Shown: one piece after another, positions 23,931 to 36,070 of the stretch
Layout of the letters: every line of letters starts with the position of its first letter
Numbering within the stretch: the first letter of the stretch is position 1
NCBI GenBank assembly: GCA_905183005.1
Contig: CAJJDO010000164.1
Span: 163,242-227,241, forward strand
Source of the DNA: Paramecium pentaurelia
Taxonomy: Eukaryota > Ciliophora > Oligohymenophorea > Peniculida > Parameciidae
Reading direction: 5' to 3'
Length of the DNA: 64,000 nt
Translations under genes and position numbers: made by a program
The notes under the pieces: generated by a model
What the model was told of the DNA's origin: nothing
Seen by the model: only the letters and a program-made list of their open reading frames with translations
Databases searched by the model: none

Positions 23931-26900
23931 AAATTATAGTATTTGATCTATCATTCTTTTTTTCTACATCATAATTTATTTTCAATATAAATATATCTCT
24001 ATTATCTTATTTTTAATATTATTATTATTGATTTAAATTATTATTATTATTACCTAAATCTACACTCATATATCTAATATTTTCAACATCTTATTTCTAT
24101 TCTTTTGGTGATAATAATGATTAAAAGAATAGTTTAGCCTACTCGGATTATTTTTATGTAGACTCAATCATTCCAAAATCTTAAGTTTATAATGAAAGTA
24201 ATTACTTTCTTTTTGATAAATTTCATTGATATATTTTGGATGATTAAGTGTGAATGATAAATAAGATAATGGTTAATTTTCATAGATTGGAACAAATTCC
24301 TATAACAATAAAATAACATCTATACATAAATCATTTGAGACTTAATTAATTTTTATTATTCTGCAAGAAATGAACTAATATTCCATTCTTTTTGAAAATT
24401 ATTAATTTCAATAGTAGGAATAATATTATTATTAGTTTAATTAATATTCATATTATCAAGATCTTTATTGGAATCATGATGTGTTTTATGAATGGATTAT
24501 TGTAATGTTTAATTTGCATCAATTAAATTTAAAATAGCTTAATTATTATGAATTTCAGATCCAATTCTTCTATGATTTCTAACAAATAGAGGTGACTATT
24601 AAGTATCTAATTCAGGTGAATATAAAGGTGGTATAATTAAATCACTTAAATCAACCTTTCCAGAACTTTCTCTATAATATTATTCTTCAATTTCTTATAA
24701 AGAATGTTTTTATCCTGAAATTTAATAATGATCTTCTAATTCTTAATTTGAATGATACTATTTGGCTTCATTTAAATTATTACCAGAATCAACCTTCTCT
24801 AATTCATAAGTTGTTTTAATCTAATTATTATTAGTTACTAATATTGAATCTTAATTCTTTAAATTAACTGCAGCATTCTATATGATATTTCTCAAATCAG
24901 AATTCAATTCTTTCTTCTTCTTATGTTCTTATATACTTTACATAATATTCTTATATTGAAGTCCAAAATCTTAGGATTATTTAAGTACTTAAAAGATTGA
25001 TATATATTATGTTTCAGCCAATATTTTCTCACATTCCTCTTTTAATTATTTAATTGATTTTATTAATAAATCAATCTCTCCTTTTGCTAATGATTTAGGT
25101 ATTAAATTAATCAATGTAATTCCAAAAGTATTTAATTTATTCATCAATTCATCTTTTAATTATCTGATATAATTTTATTCCCAAATCTTTAAATAATCAT
25201 TTAATGAATTATCAGAGAAATTCAATAAAGTAGTTTAATAAACATCAAATTCACCTACCATCACTTTCATTTAATACCCATAATATGTATAGACTCTTTA
25301 AACTTGAGAATGATTACATTATGTTGAATTTTGATAATGATTTGTATTAATATTTTATGTGAGAAATAATTATTATAAGAATCTTAAAAATGAATATTCC
25401 AAATATTTTTAACTTAAAATTACTCTATCAGATAATTATTACATACATAAATTACATTCAAAGTAAGTTTCTATTTATATTTTTTCATTTGAATGATTCT
25501 ATTTAATTATACTTGGTAAATCTTTTAATAGAAATGTTCCATTCTCATCATTTTATTAAATTTATGATTATTCTTTTTACAATACTATTTATTTTATTTA
25601 ATTCATTTATCCATCCACACTAAATTTAACATATCTACCAGCATTATAATATATAGAAACATGACTATTTCTTGGTAATTTACAATATTCACATCTGAAT
25701 TATAAATTAGCAACTTTTAATATAATAAATGCACCCATAGACATATCATCATTTGAATGATAATATGCTTTAGGTTTTTCAGTTGGCATATTACACATAT
25801 CAGCAAAAAAATCAACTACCTTATCATTTTAAGGTGGAAATTCTTTTTGATAAGCCAATAGGGCATTCATATCTTTAATATCATTAAAATTATGAATGTC
25901 TGCTCTAGCATAATTAATTTTTACATAAGCTAGATCTGGTTTTATGACTTCTTTGAGATTAACTTTTTCAAATAAAAACTTTGTAAAATCACCAACACAA
26001 AAATTGAATTATTTATTTTATCTTAATTTCTATTCACTAAGTATTATATATCTCTCTACATCAAAATGTTTACCTAATCTCATGCAACCAACAATACATT
26101 ATTTCAATTTCTATAATAAATCTTCTTATGGTCCAGATAACATAATTGTTACTCCATTTTTACCATCTTTTGTTTCAATGAACATTAATGTATTATCTTT
26201 TCCAGCTACATCTTATTTATCTGGATTTGGTCTTGGAAAATTGCGAAAGAAAATCTTTTCACAATTTCCAGTTACTTATGTTTCTTTTTATATATAACCA
26301 TCTAATTTATCTAGACGTACAAATTTAGAACCTGTACATTTAGCTATTTTTCTTAATTAATGGATTTTCACATTTTAAACAACAGTAATATTGAATTTAC
26401 AACATATATCTAATGCTACTTTACTTACAGATTTCTCAACAATAATAATTGTAGGTTTAAAATTCTCTTTAATTTTTTCTATGTAATCTTAAAGTACTCT
26501 TTTTTCTTTCAATATAAAATCATCAAATTATTAAGTTTCTTCAATGAAATCTAGATTACCATGTATAATCAATATACGAGGTTTATAAAGTTCAGTTTAC
26601 ATTCTTTTCAGTGCTATGTTCTTTCTAATAACAATGCCTGGAAAGTAACAAGTTAATGAATAATCTTTGTATGGCAATAATTTAGTTTTTACATAACAAG
26701 TAATATCTAGAGGATCAGAATTAAGTGATGAAAATTAAATATCTTCAACAGCTTTTTTAACAAATTCAAATGTAGTTATTTTAAGACTATCAAAATGATT
26801 ATCATGATTGCGTTAAGGTTATATAAATATCTTTAAACTATGATCACATATATTTTCCATTTATTAATAACATTTTTCCTTTAGTAATGATAATTATGAT

Positions 26901-27456
26901 TTCAATAATTCTGATTCCTTATTTTTATTCTATTCTTCAGGTGGGAAATAACTTTGTATACTTACCTAAACAATTTCAGGATTAAATTCTTAATCATTAT
27001 TCATATTATCTTCCTATTCTTCAGTTACTTGAACAGTTTGTGATCTGGATATTGTATATGATTGATCATCCTATTTATGTATGGATTCTCTTCTTGATAA
27101 ATTCAATTATCCCTTATCAATTGATACACTGACTACTCTGGTTTCAAAGGTATTTTCTAATTTATATCCTTATGCTTTCAACAATTTTAATACTTAATCA
27201 TAACATACTCCACACAATCTTACTTTCTTCTCTGTATTCTATACAAAATGTATACCATCTATAAAATTACTACTACAACTATTACATAATATACATTCTC
27301 TTACTCTGAACAAAATACTAATCCACATTTTCTACAATGATGTTTAGTTCTAAACAAATAATAAAATTGTCTATCACAATGTTCACATTTTGTCACCTTA
27401 CTCTCAGCCTTCCATTTATCTCTTGATATCAATACACCAGATAATTGTTAATCCAT
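22940..27456 (-). CDS. Fab1/PIKfyve: FYVE, chaperonin-like and PIP-kinase domains
   Basis: A gene of about 4.5 kb with several small introns. Near the N-terminus lies a FYVE zinc finger: CEHCDRQFYYLFRTKHHCRK then CGLVFC, with the basic R-x-K-H-H-C-R-K-C-G signature that binds PtdIns3P; a 26-nt intron interrupts it. The middle (about 25.9-26.9 kb) has a Cpn60/TCP1-like region (VTIMLSGPQEDLLQKLK). The C-terminal kinase includes FEALRLLAG, SASGGKSQSKFY, VYDLKGSETNR, VIDYSLLLIIDQ and MGIIDYLRFYTWDKETE, with the last exon (after a 31-nt intron, 23018-23048) ending in the PTIVNPGDYKKRF-type tail. This architecture is specific to Fab1, which makes PtdIns(3,5)P2 on endosomes and, in ciliates, contractile or digestive vacuole membranes. 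A polyQ run of TAA codons lies before the kinase. It is divergent, 30 nt, from the DENN gene. Confidence 0.93.
23878..23928 (-). repeat. Triplet run encoding polyGln in Fab1
   Basis: About 17 TTA triplets on the plus strand, read on the minus strand as TAA codons in the frame of the Fab1 kinase, so about 17 glutamines just N-terminal to the PIP-kinase domain. Confidence 0.85.
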
Positions 27457-27486
27457 ATATGATTAATTAAATAATTATAATCTAAA
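27457..27486. promoter_or_regulatory. 30-nt divergent spacer between Fab1 and DENN start codons
   Basis: Only 30 nt of AT-rich DNA separate the two start codons, so both 5' leaders and core promoters must lie within this spacer or within the coding regions. I see no specific element. Confidence 0.7.
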
Positions 27487-30043
27487 ATGCTGCCATCTCA
27501 TCCTTCTCCAGTTGATAAAGATAAGAAAATCAAAATCATGGATGAATTAATCAAGACAAATCAAAAACATATTGATCATCTAAAATAAACTATCACCCAA
27601 TTAAAAAGAGTAATATTGCATACCCAATTTAGTAATTACAATTTGAATAGAAGAGAAATTAAGATCTTGATAAAGATAATATTATGTTAAAAGATCAAAT
27701 CAAAAAGCTACTCTCTAAACCACCATTACATACTCAATCTACTCAAACATCACATGAAATCCATAGAAGAGACTCAAGACAATTATCCACTAAAGAAGAT
27801 CAATAATTTAATAGTGCCTCTAAAAATATATAGAAATCTGATAATGATCAAGTAAATCAAAAATAACAAATACTTAATCAAATATCCCCTTCAAAATAAG
27901 AAATCAAAAAAATCTAAAAACTTGATCTTAAAATTGATATTAATTCTGCACTTTAACGACAATAAAGTGGTCCTATAAGTAGTGTCAAAAAATCTTAAAC
28001 ATATTTACATGGATTAACTAATGTTAAGTTAATTGATGCAATTAAGGAAAGAATTCCTGAAAAATCAAATAGAATTGTAATAATATTATTGATTTGTATC
28101 TTTTTTTAGGGTTAAATAACTGGTGATAGAAGTAGTTAAATAAGAAGGTCTTTAATGTTTAATTTTTAGAATAATAAATCAACTATAATAGATTGTGAAC
28201 TTACAGAAGAATAAGAAATATAAAAAAGTAGAAATTCAGATGGAAAATAATAATAACTTATTGAATCAATTGAAGAATATAGAGTAGAAACAATGGAAGT
28301 TTCAGCCTTATAATAATCAACATATAAATTATATGAAAAATTCTATATTATGGGTTGTGAAAAGAAAGAATTCTTAGAATTTGATAATGATCCTAATATC
28401 AAAGAAGGTATTTTACCTGCTAATATCTTATTCAAAAGTGATTCAATAGACACGTAAATTACATTCACTTTCTATTAGTCCTGTTTATGAAGAGATAATT
28501 AATGGATTTGTATATCCTTTTGGAAATCAAGTTGAGAAAATTAAAGTCAATGATTCATTTCGAAAATTAAAAGAGTAACTAAAATTCATTATTTCAGAAT
28601 CATGTATTCAGGTAATAAATACGAATTATTGGACAAATTTTCCTTATTTACTATTAAAAATTAAGAAAATAATGATAATTTATCAGAACATACCAATCAG
28701 AATTTATTAAATCAAGCTAATCCTGAAAAATTACTTTATGGAATATGTTTATCTGTTTATGATTTCATTGAAACTACTCCTGATCATATTAAATTAACAT
28801 TTGAAAACAGAAAAAAAAGAATTTTCTGGAAATACAAAAAAACTTATTGTTTTCTTACTTACTTTCCATTTTATGAATTATTCTAAGATCTTCTTATTTC
28901 AATAATTAGTAATCAATAAACTTAACATTATTTATAGATTTAATTAAAATCAATAGAACTGATAGATATTTAAAGAAATATTCTGAAGAGTATGAAGTCT
29001 TAAAGGATGTTGATGGTTAATAGATTATACTTGTATATATAATAATAATTAATATAGGAATTTTAAGATGAATTGACTAAATTCTTAAATTTAATCTAAG
29101 TTATTAAACCAATGTTAGGACATTAATAATTAGAACTCTAAACATTGGCAGGTACCTTAAAGTACAGAATACCCAATCAATTACAATTAGATATTGAATT
29201 AAGATTATGGAGTGCTAATGTCACTTTACAAATTTTAAATTATAAGGAAATCTTAAATATTTTCTTAGCTATGATTTCTGAAATCTCAATCATTTTTGTA
29301 TGTGAAAAAAGTAATATCTTAACATCTATTATGTATCAAATTTTAAACTAATAAGCCATTTTTTTCATCACATAGTCCGTCCATTAGAATGGACTCAAGG
29401 AATCATTTATAATGTACCTGAATAATTATTAACCATGATTCAATCACCAGTTCCAATTATTATTGGAGTCAATCTTACAGAAAGTGATTTCAATTTGATG
29501 AGTCTTGCTGATAATTGTGAAAATCACTTATTTGTATTTTTGGATCGTGATAAAGAAAGTAAATTTCTTACTAAACCTTAAAATGTATTAAAAGACATAT
29601 CCACTCCTTCATTTGGTGGATTATTGTAATAAATAGAGACTATTCTTAAGAATTAGAATAATATACGCAATCCAAGGTAATATTGAAAACATCTCTATTA
29701 ATTAGTCCAAGTATCAGATAAGTCTCCAATAAAAATGATGATAAGAAGGTCATTAAATTTTATTTTGATGACCAAGATCAAAATAAAAGTAAAAAAGTAC
29801 TTGAGACTTTTAAAAAGATTATTGAAGATTATATCATATCTAAATTACCATCTTAACATGAAAATAGAATCAAAGTATATACTTAAATATTTACAATAGG
29901 TAGGTCAAGATTTGAATTATCAATTTATTGAACAATACTTAGTCTAAAGTTCTGATCCTAAGGATAAAAAGTTCATCTAAAATCTATTTAAAACTTAACA
30001 TTTCTAATATTTTATATAATAACATTATTGTGATCAGATTTGA
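27487..30043 (+). CDS. DENN-domain protein (Rab GEF type)
   Basis: Ten exons with nine introns of 23-33 nt give 773 aa, divisible by three. An N-terminal coiled coil (KIKIMDELIKTNQKHIDHLK) and a Ser/Gln-rich linker precede the tripartite DENN module. uDENN: LYEKFYIMGC. Core: YGICLSVYDFIE, CFLTYFPFYELFQDLLISI, VCEKSNILTSI, FFHHIVRPLEWTQGIIY, VPEQLLTMIQSPVPIIIG. The last segments are the PLEW and P-x-P-hydrophobic-IGV hallmarks. DENN proteins activate Rab GTPases by nucleotide exchange. It shares a 30-nt divergent spacer with Fab1, another endosomal regulator. Which Rab it serves cannot be told. A helical C-terminus (dDENN-like) follows. Confidence 0.9.
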
Positions 30044-31118
30044 TGAAAATTTGATATATTTTATTTAATTAATTAATTAATTAGAATATAAAATATATAT
30101 TCCAAAGATTTATATGAATTAGTCAGTTACTTAAGACTAATAGTCCTAGTATCTTGAAAATCAAAATAAGATTATAGAATAATAAGCAATAAGTAGAATA
30201 CGAATAAACTATTATAAATATATAGCTTAGATTATAGGAAATTGAATAATAAATAACAAAATTATAAGTCCGTCAATATTTCAAGAAGAACATTTAAACT
30301 CGCTCTTAATAAGAATATCATACTAAGCTACAAGTATTTACAAATTCTGTGATCTAAAGTAAGATGATTTTTGATTAAAAATCCTTCAAACATAAACATG
30401 AAAATTCTATTGTAATTCAATCATGAAAGATAATTATATTGTTGTTAAGCAATAATTTATGATTTTTAAACAGAAACTCAAAGAGATGGCATACCTTTAT
30501 AATGAAATATTGAAAAAATATTATGTTTTTTTACATTCTTTCCAATTTAACATATATTCTATAGTTATTTGAATAAATTCTATGCAATTTTATTTATATT
30601 TTAGGATATAATTAAATATTTACATTAATCAGTTAGGAGAAAAAGTGAAGATCTAAAGTTATCAGAGTATTTCATAAAAATTATGAGGATGGTTTAATAA
30701 TAGAATTTTCAACAAATTTTGAAAAAAGGAAAATAATAAAAATATATTTTCTTTCAATATTTTTAATAAAATCAATAAGATTTTAGATGATTACTTAATG
30801 TTAGTCTTAATGAATCTAGAAGAATGAAGATGAGTGGATTTTTGAAGGAAATGGATATATTTATAAAAATTTATATCATTATTAATATTATTATAAAAAA
30901 AGAGAGAGATTTATTTGTATAAAAAGAAGGATTAAGTAATTAATTTATATTAATATTAGTCAGAGATACAATTAAGAAATAAATTAAAGATAAAATGATT
31001 AAGATTTTCTAAGAAATTATGTCCTGTATTGTCAATATTTTTAAGAATATTTAAGACACATTTATACAAGATTATGAATATAATTTTAACATTCAATATA
31101 ATTATATAAATAATATTA
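30044..31118. other. Intergenic stretch with a possible small ORF at its left end
   Basis: At 30114 an ATG opens a Gln-rich frame (MNQSVTQDQQSQYLENQNK) that ends within about 45 codons unless an unusual intron near 30195 is used. I could not build a convincing gene. A 4-mer AATT repeat lies at about 30066-30084. The rest is AT-rich and featureless. Confidence 0.35.
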
Positions 31119-31449
31119 ATGAGTTCTGAAAAAGATTTCTAATATGATATTCATGATGTCCAAAATATTAAGACAGCTTTCTTAGATTTATAATAAGAGG
31201 AGAGTACAGGATTCAAATTAGGATTTGGAACAGCAATTTTATCATATTTTGTTTTTAGAAGATTCACATACTTAAGAACAGGACCTAGGTATTTAGTAGA
31301 TTTAATAAAACAGATTCATAGGATCAATGATATTTGGTTCATAAATATATGGATTTTACACACATAGATCAAGAGCATATTATGATTATGTTGCTTAATA
31401 AGTAAATTTACATGCATCAGAAGCAATTAATCAATGTTTAGGACATTGA
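31119..31449 (+). CDS. Small 101-aa membrane-type protein, unrecognised
   Basis: Two exons (intron 31289-31313, 25 nt) encode 101 aa. After a polar N-terminus lie two short hydrophobic stretches separated by arginines: FGTAILSYFVFRRF and FIGSMIFGSQIYGFY, compatible with a hairpin in a membrane. The C-terminus is polar with HASEAINQCLGH. Size and layout recall small organelle inner-membrane subunits, but I recognise no family. It converges with RSPH9, the stops being 50 nt apart. Confidence 0.6.
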
Positions 31450-31499
31450 TTTATATAATAATAATTATACAAATAACAAAATATATTATATGGTGGAAA

Positions 31500-32416
31500 T
31501 CATAATAAGAATTCAAAATCTGAATTTTTAATTCCATCTCCAAAATAAGCATATCCAAATGTATAATCATTATTATAGCCTAAATATCCAGGCCAAATTA
31601 AATTTCTAATTGTAATCTAAAATTATAATTTCTATTTACATTTCTTTTAGTGGAATCTGTTTAGACTGACCATTAATTATATGGAGTATCATCGACTAAA
31701 GAATCTAAAAAGTCAGGTCTATATAATGCTTCATCTCGAGCTATTAAAGATATCATTATATTGCAAACCTATAAGATCTTATTTATCCTTTCTGATGGGT
31801 TATCTAAAATGTTAATAATTTTTCAATTCTGCTGTGACACCCTTAAATTTTGTCTTGATCAATTCATGAGTTGGTGTTAATCTATATGAGCCTATCGGAA
31901 TTGAGGCACATTAAAATTCAATAGATTAAACTATATATGATAATCTCTCTAATTCTGAGAAATTTTTAGCTGGCAGTTACGCAGGAATTTCTAATGAGTC
32001 TTCAAAATTAATTTCTTCATCTGTTCTAAATACTATGTGTTCATGTTATCCTGTAAATGGCTCTCTTAAAGTTTCAGCTCTTTAAGCAAATTCTTCATTA
32101 TATTTTGGTAATTCAGCAAAATGATAATTATTGGAACTTATTAATATTAGATGTTTTGTACCTCCAAAAAAATTTCTTCAATGGGAATTCATATTATCCT
32201 TTATATTGAATTCCAAGAGCTATATAATAATCTTTTTCTACTCCTTCAACTCTACCCCAAAATAGGACTTCATCAAAAACATAATGTTCTTGTATTTTGA
32301 GTATTGCTAATTGTAATCTCATTCTATTTGTATTAATAAATTGAATACCTTTCTTCAAGATTAAGTGTCTAACCTATTTAATGTACAAATTTCAAATCAT
32401 TAAATGAAATATTCAT
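31500..32416 (-). CDS. RSPH9: Radial spoke head protein 9 (RSPH9)
   Basis: Five exons with introns of 25, 25, 28 and 23 nt encode 271 aa, close to the length of animal RSPH9. Conserved stretches: LNLEERMRLQLAILKIQEHY, VFDEVLFWGRVEGVEKDYYI, KKFFWSSNNYHFAELP, HFRQPI, ALYRPDFLDSLVDDTP, NLIWPGYLGYNN and the C-terminal FGYAYFGDGIKNSDFEFLL. These match the order and spacing of RSPH9, a component of the radial spoke head that transmits signals from the central pair to dynein arms. Every intron is needed to keep these motifs in frame. The start codon lies 11 nt from the start of the divergent armadillo gene. Confidence 0.92.
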
Positions 32417-32427
32417 TATATTAATTA
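32417..32427. promoter_or_regulatory. 11-nt spacer between divergent start codons
   Basis: The RSPH9 start (32416, minus) and the armadillo gene start (32428, plus) are separated by 11 nt. Both predicted N-termini fit their proteins, so the 5' leaders must overlap or extend into the opposing gene. Confidence 0.65.
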
Positions 32428-33875
32428 ATGCTTAAATTAAAGAGGGAGTATTTTAGAAATTCAATTCAAAAATTGGCTAGAGAAGAAATCTTTAAAAAGA
32501 AAAGAATTGTTACAAGTAATAACACAAATTATGAGAGTAATCCATTTAATGAAAGTAATGAATTTATTTTGAATTGAAGAGTTGAATTAATTATTTGAAT
32601 CAGAATTAACCATCTTAGATATTGCCCATAAATTAGAATAATTATATGAGGAGTACAAGTTATTTCCTGAACGAAATACCCTAGTACAACGACATAAATT
32701 AAATTTAGGTTCTTTCTCAAATTAAAATATTAAGTATGAAGGTGGCTACAATGAAAATACAAGAACACATAAATGACTTCTATAACTCTATTAAAAGTAA
32801 TCATTCTCTATAAGTAAGACAATATATTACCTGAATTAATTAAATACTGTTCCCCAGTCTATGCAGATGATGTAAACACAGTAGAGCTAACAAATAATAG
32901 TTTATGGATTTTGATTAACTTAACACTTGCAGATGATTGTGTGAATTATCTATTGGATTATGCTGATTTCTTAGAATAAATCAACTTTCTAATTAAATCA
33001 AAATATGAAGTAATTGTTCATAGAGTTTTTGAATTGATATTCAATATGACAGTAGAAGAATAAGCATGTGACAGAATTCTAATCCATTCTAATTTTGATG
33101 AAGCATTTTTACATAGATTAAAAAGATAAAATTCAGAAATGATTATGAATTTAGCAGCCTCAATAATCAAGAATTTTTGTAATAACTTTAGAAATGAACA
33201 TTTGCAAAAGATCTTAGATTTTATATTCTATTGTATTAGAACTGAAAGTGTAAATGGCTTAAGTTATATGATTACAGAAGAATATTGTGCACAATTTTTA
33301 ACTATCTATAAAGGCCTTTGTATCAAATTATTTACTCACCCCAATCATTCTATAAATTTTATTAATTACTTATCAGCACATTCATCCAATGAAGTTCTAG
33401 ATGTATATAATATAATTTATTATAGTTATTACTTGATTATCCCATTGTGGATGAATTAATCCGTATTAAGAATTCTAATCATTAGGTTAAAGTGTACTCT
33501 ACATTCTCCAATCTAGCTACACATTAACCATTTCATAATGAATTAAGAGTACTCTTCTAAGGAATTTACGAATAATATGAAAAATCAGATCTAAAAATGA
33601 AATTGGAATTAGGTTATTTTGTTTCTACATATATTGTAAATTGTGATCCTACATTTTATGGAGATTTAATCAATAATGGAGTTATTAATTTATTAGTTGA
33701 TTTCTTTAAAGAAATCTATGATCCAAAAGCAGTTTATTTAGCTTTATAGGCTGTACTCCACTTATTTATTAATGAAAATTCAAAATAAATATTTGAAAAA
33801 CTGGGTGGATTCAAACATTTGGAAAAACTCAGATAAAATGACAATATTATCGAATTAGCATCCAGATTAAATTGA
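32428..33875 (+). CDS. Armadillo-repeat protein, importin-alpha-like
   Basis: Five exons (introns of 25, 22, 22 and 23 nt) encode 451 aa. The N-terminus (LKLKREYFRNSIQKLAREE then KKKR) is basic and resembles an importin-beta-binding segment. Repeating helical units follow, with phrases typical of ARM repeats: ILPELIKYCSP, LTNNSLWILINLTL, NLAASIIKNFCNNF, LELGYFVSTYIVN, NGVINLLVDFF, ALQAVLHLFINENSKQIFEK. Tryptophan/asparagine pairs for NLS binding are mostly reduced to SLWILINL, so cargo recognition may differ from classical importin-alpha. Nuclear import is one possibility; a ciliary ARM protein is the other. Confidence 0.72.
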
Positions 33876-33911
33876 ATCTATAATTGATAGTTATAATTTA
33901 ATTTATCATTA

Positions 33912-36002
33912 ATGTCTAAATAAGAATTTAAAAATTACTCATCATAGCAATCAGCATAATCATTTAAATAAGAATCTGAATATTCTATGTACCATAAAGT
34001 TGTTTTAGGAGATGGTGTATTTTATATATCAATATATTAGATTCCATCTATTAGGGAGAATGGTAAAACAATTTAAGACATGGTAAAGGAATTCAAATCT
34101 ATCCTAATGGTAATCTAATTAATCTAAAAAAGGTATTATTTTTGAAGGAATTTGGGAAGATCATAAAATAGTTGGAAAAGTTATTAAGATTGATGGTGAG
34201 ATAATAGACTGTGTTATTGAGAATAATTAAATTGTTTAGAGTTCAAAAATCATTTTGTAAGAAGACCTAGAACATTTACTAAATCTAAAATTAGAAAAAA
34301 TTTACACTTCAGAAATAATCTCATAAATAATACAAAACAATTTAAACTTTTAACAAATCACTTTAGAAGGAATTGAATATCAAGGACAAATACTCAATGA
34401 TACCAAACATGGATTAGGAGTTGCTAAATTTTAAGATGGTAATCAAGATGGTTAAACAAAATTAGGTTCTGTTTATTAAGGTCAGTGGAAAAATAATAAA
34501 TAGCATGGTTATGGGAAGAAAATCTATTAAAATGGGGATATCTATAGTGGGTATTGGTATGAGGGGGAAATATATGGCTATGGAGAATATCATTATTAAT
34601 AAGGTGCGACTTATGTTGGGTATTGGAAAAATAGTTTGAAACATATTTATGGTAAGGAATCATGGATTGATGGAGCCTCTTATGAGGGAGAATACTATGA
34701 AGGAAAGAAGAATGGAAAGGGTAAGCTCATTTTTCAAGATGGATCCTATTATGAAGGGGAATTTGAATTGGATGACATACATGGATATGGATAATATCAT
34801 TGGATAGATGGAAGAAACTATGTTGGAGATTGGGTCTATAACAAGATGTGGGGGATAGGCAAGACAACATGGGCTGATGGTAGATCATATGAAGGAGGGT
34901 ACTTTTATAGAATTACAATAGTTATATGGATGATAAAAAATAAGGATTAGGAACATTTATTTGGAATGATGGTAGAAAATACATTGGAGAATGGAAATAA
35001 GGGAAATAACATGGCATTGGATTATATTAGGCTCCTTCTGGTGAATATAGATATGGAGAGTGGGCAGAAGGAAAAAGAGTCAAATGGTTGGATTTATAGG
35101 AAGATAAGGAAATAATAGATAATTTTTTGAATAAGAATGCTGAGATCGAACATAAAAATGGATCATTTTACAATAGCCATATATCTGATTCATCTCTGAA
35201 TGGAAGCGATAGATCTCATGGCAAAAAAGTTTATTAGTTAACATTATCAGACAGTAAATATTAAGTGAATGATTAGAGAGTGTTTATATAGGAGAATTGT
35301 TTAAGTAGAAGAGGGAAGGATGGGGGAAATTGATATGGAAAGATGGTAAATTATTCAATGATAAAATTATTTAGGGTCAATTTATGATGGAGAGTGGAAA
35401 GATGATGAATGTAATGGCTTTGGAAGATATATTAGTTGCGAAGGTGATGTTTATGAAGGAGAATGGAAACATGATAAGGCTAATGGACATGGTATATTTA
35501 CAAACAGCGACGGTGTTGTTTATGAAGGTAATTGGAAGAATGATAAATAAAATGGTTATGGCAAATAAACATGGCCTGATGGACTCTATTATGAAGGATA
35601 ATTTTTGGAGGGTAAGAAATAAGGATTTGGAAAGATGATATATCCAGATGGGTCTTATTATTAAGGAACTTTTGTAAATAACTAAATAGATGGGGAAGGT
35701 TTGCAAGTAAATATAGATGGAACTAGATACGAAGGTTCTGTTAAAAATGGGATGAGACATGGAAGAGGAACTCTGATAAGTCCAGATGGAAACATATTTA
35801 TTGGAAAGTAAAATGAAAATTATGTAAGTTTAGTTTTGAATTAGACAAACAAGTTGGAGAAGGAAGGGTGGAATACCATAATGGTAAATTATTTTTTGGA
35901 GAATGGGTGAATGGGGAGCGTCATGGTAAAGGAAAATACATTTACAAGGATGGCAGAGTCGTTGATTGTATGTGGTATAAAGGAATGAAGATAGAAAAAT
36001 GA
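33912..36002 (+). CDS. Long MORN-repeat protein
   Basis: Seven exons with introns of 26, 23, 23, 23, 29 and 26 nt encode 646 aa. At least fifteen MORN units (pattern Y-x-G-x-W-x2-x-x-x-H-G-x-G) can be read, e.g. YQGEWQNNLRHGKGIQIYPN, YEGEFELDDIHGYG, YVGDWVYNKMWGIG, YEGEWKHDKANGHGIF, FFGEWVNGERHGKG. They form two blocks separated by a charged linker (residues about 360-420). MORN proteins scaffold membranes or cilia; ciliary relatives include radial-spoke RSPH1 and RSPH10B. The length and two-block layout fit RSPH10B, but I cannot separate it from other MORN proteins by eye. It lies 36 nt downstream of the armadillo gene. Confidence 0.85.
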
Positions 36003-36070
36003 TAATATATATATATATATTACACAAGTTTTTTTGCTACTCAAAAAAAAGATTTGTATTAATATTTAAT

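Noticed and set aside
35377..35760. A 127-aa minus-strand frame opposite the MORN gene
   Set aside because: Antisense of regularly spaced MORN repeats; no domain, and the plus frame is clearly coding.
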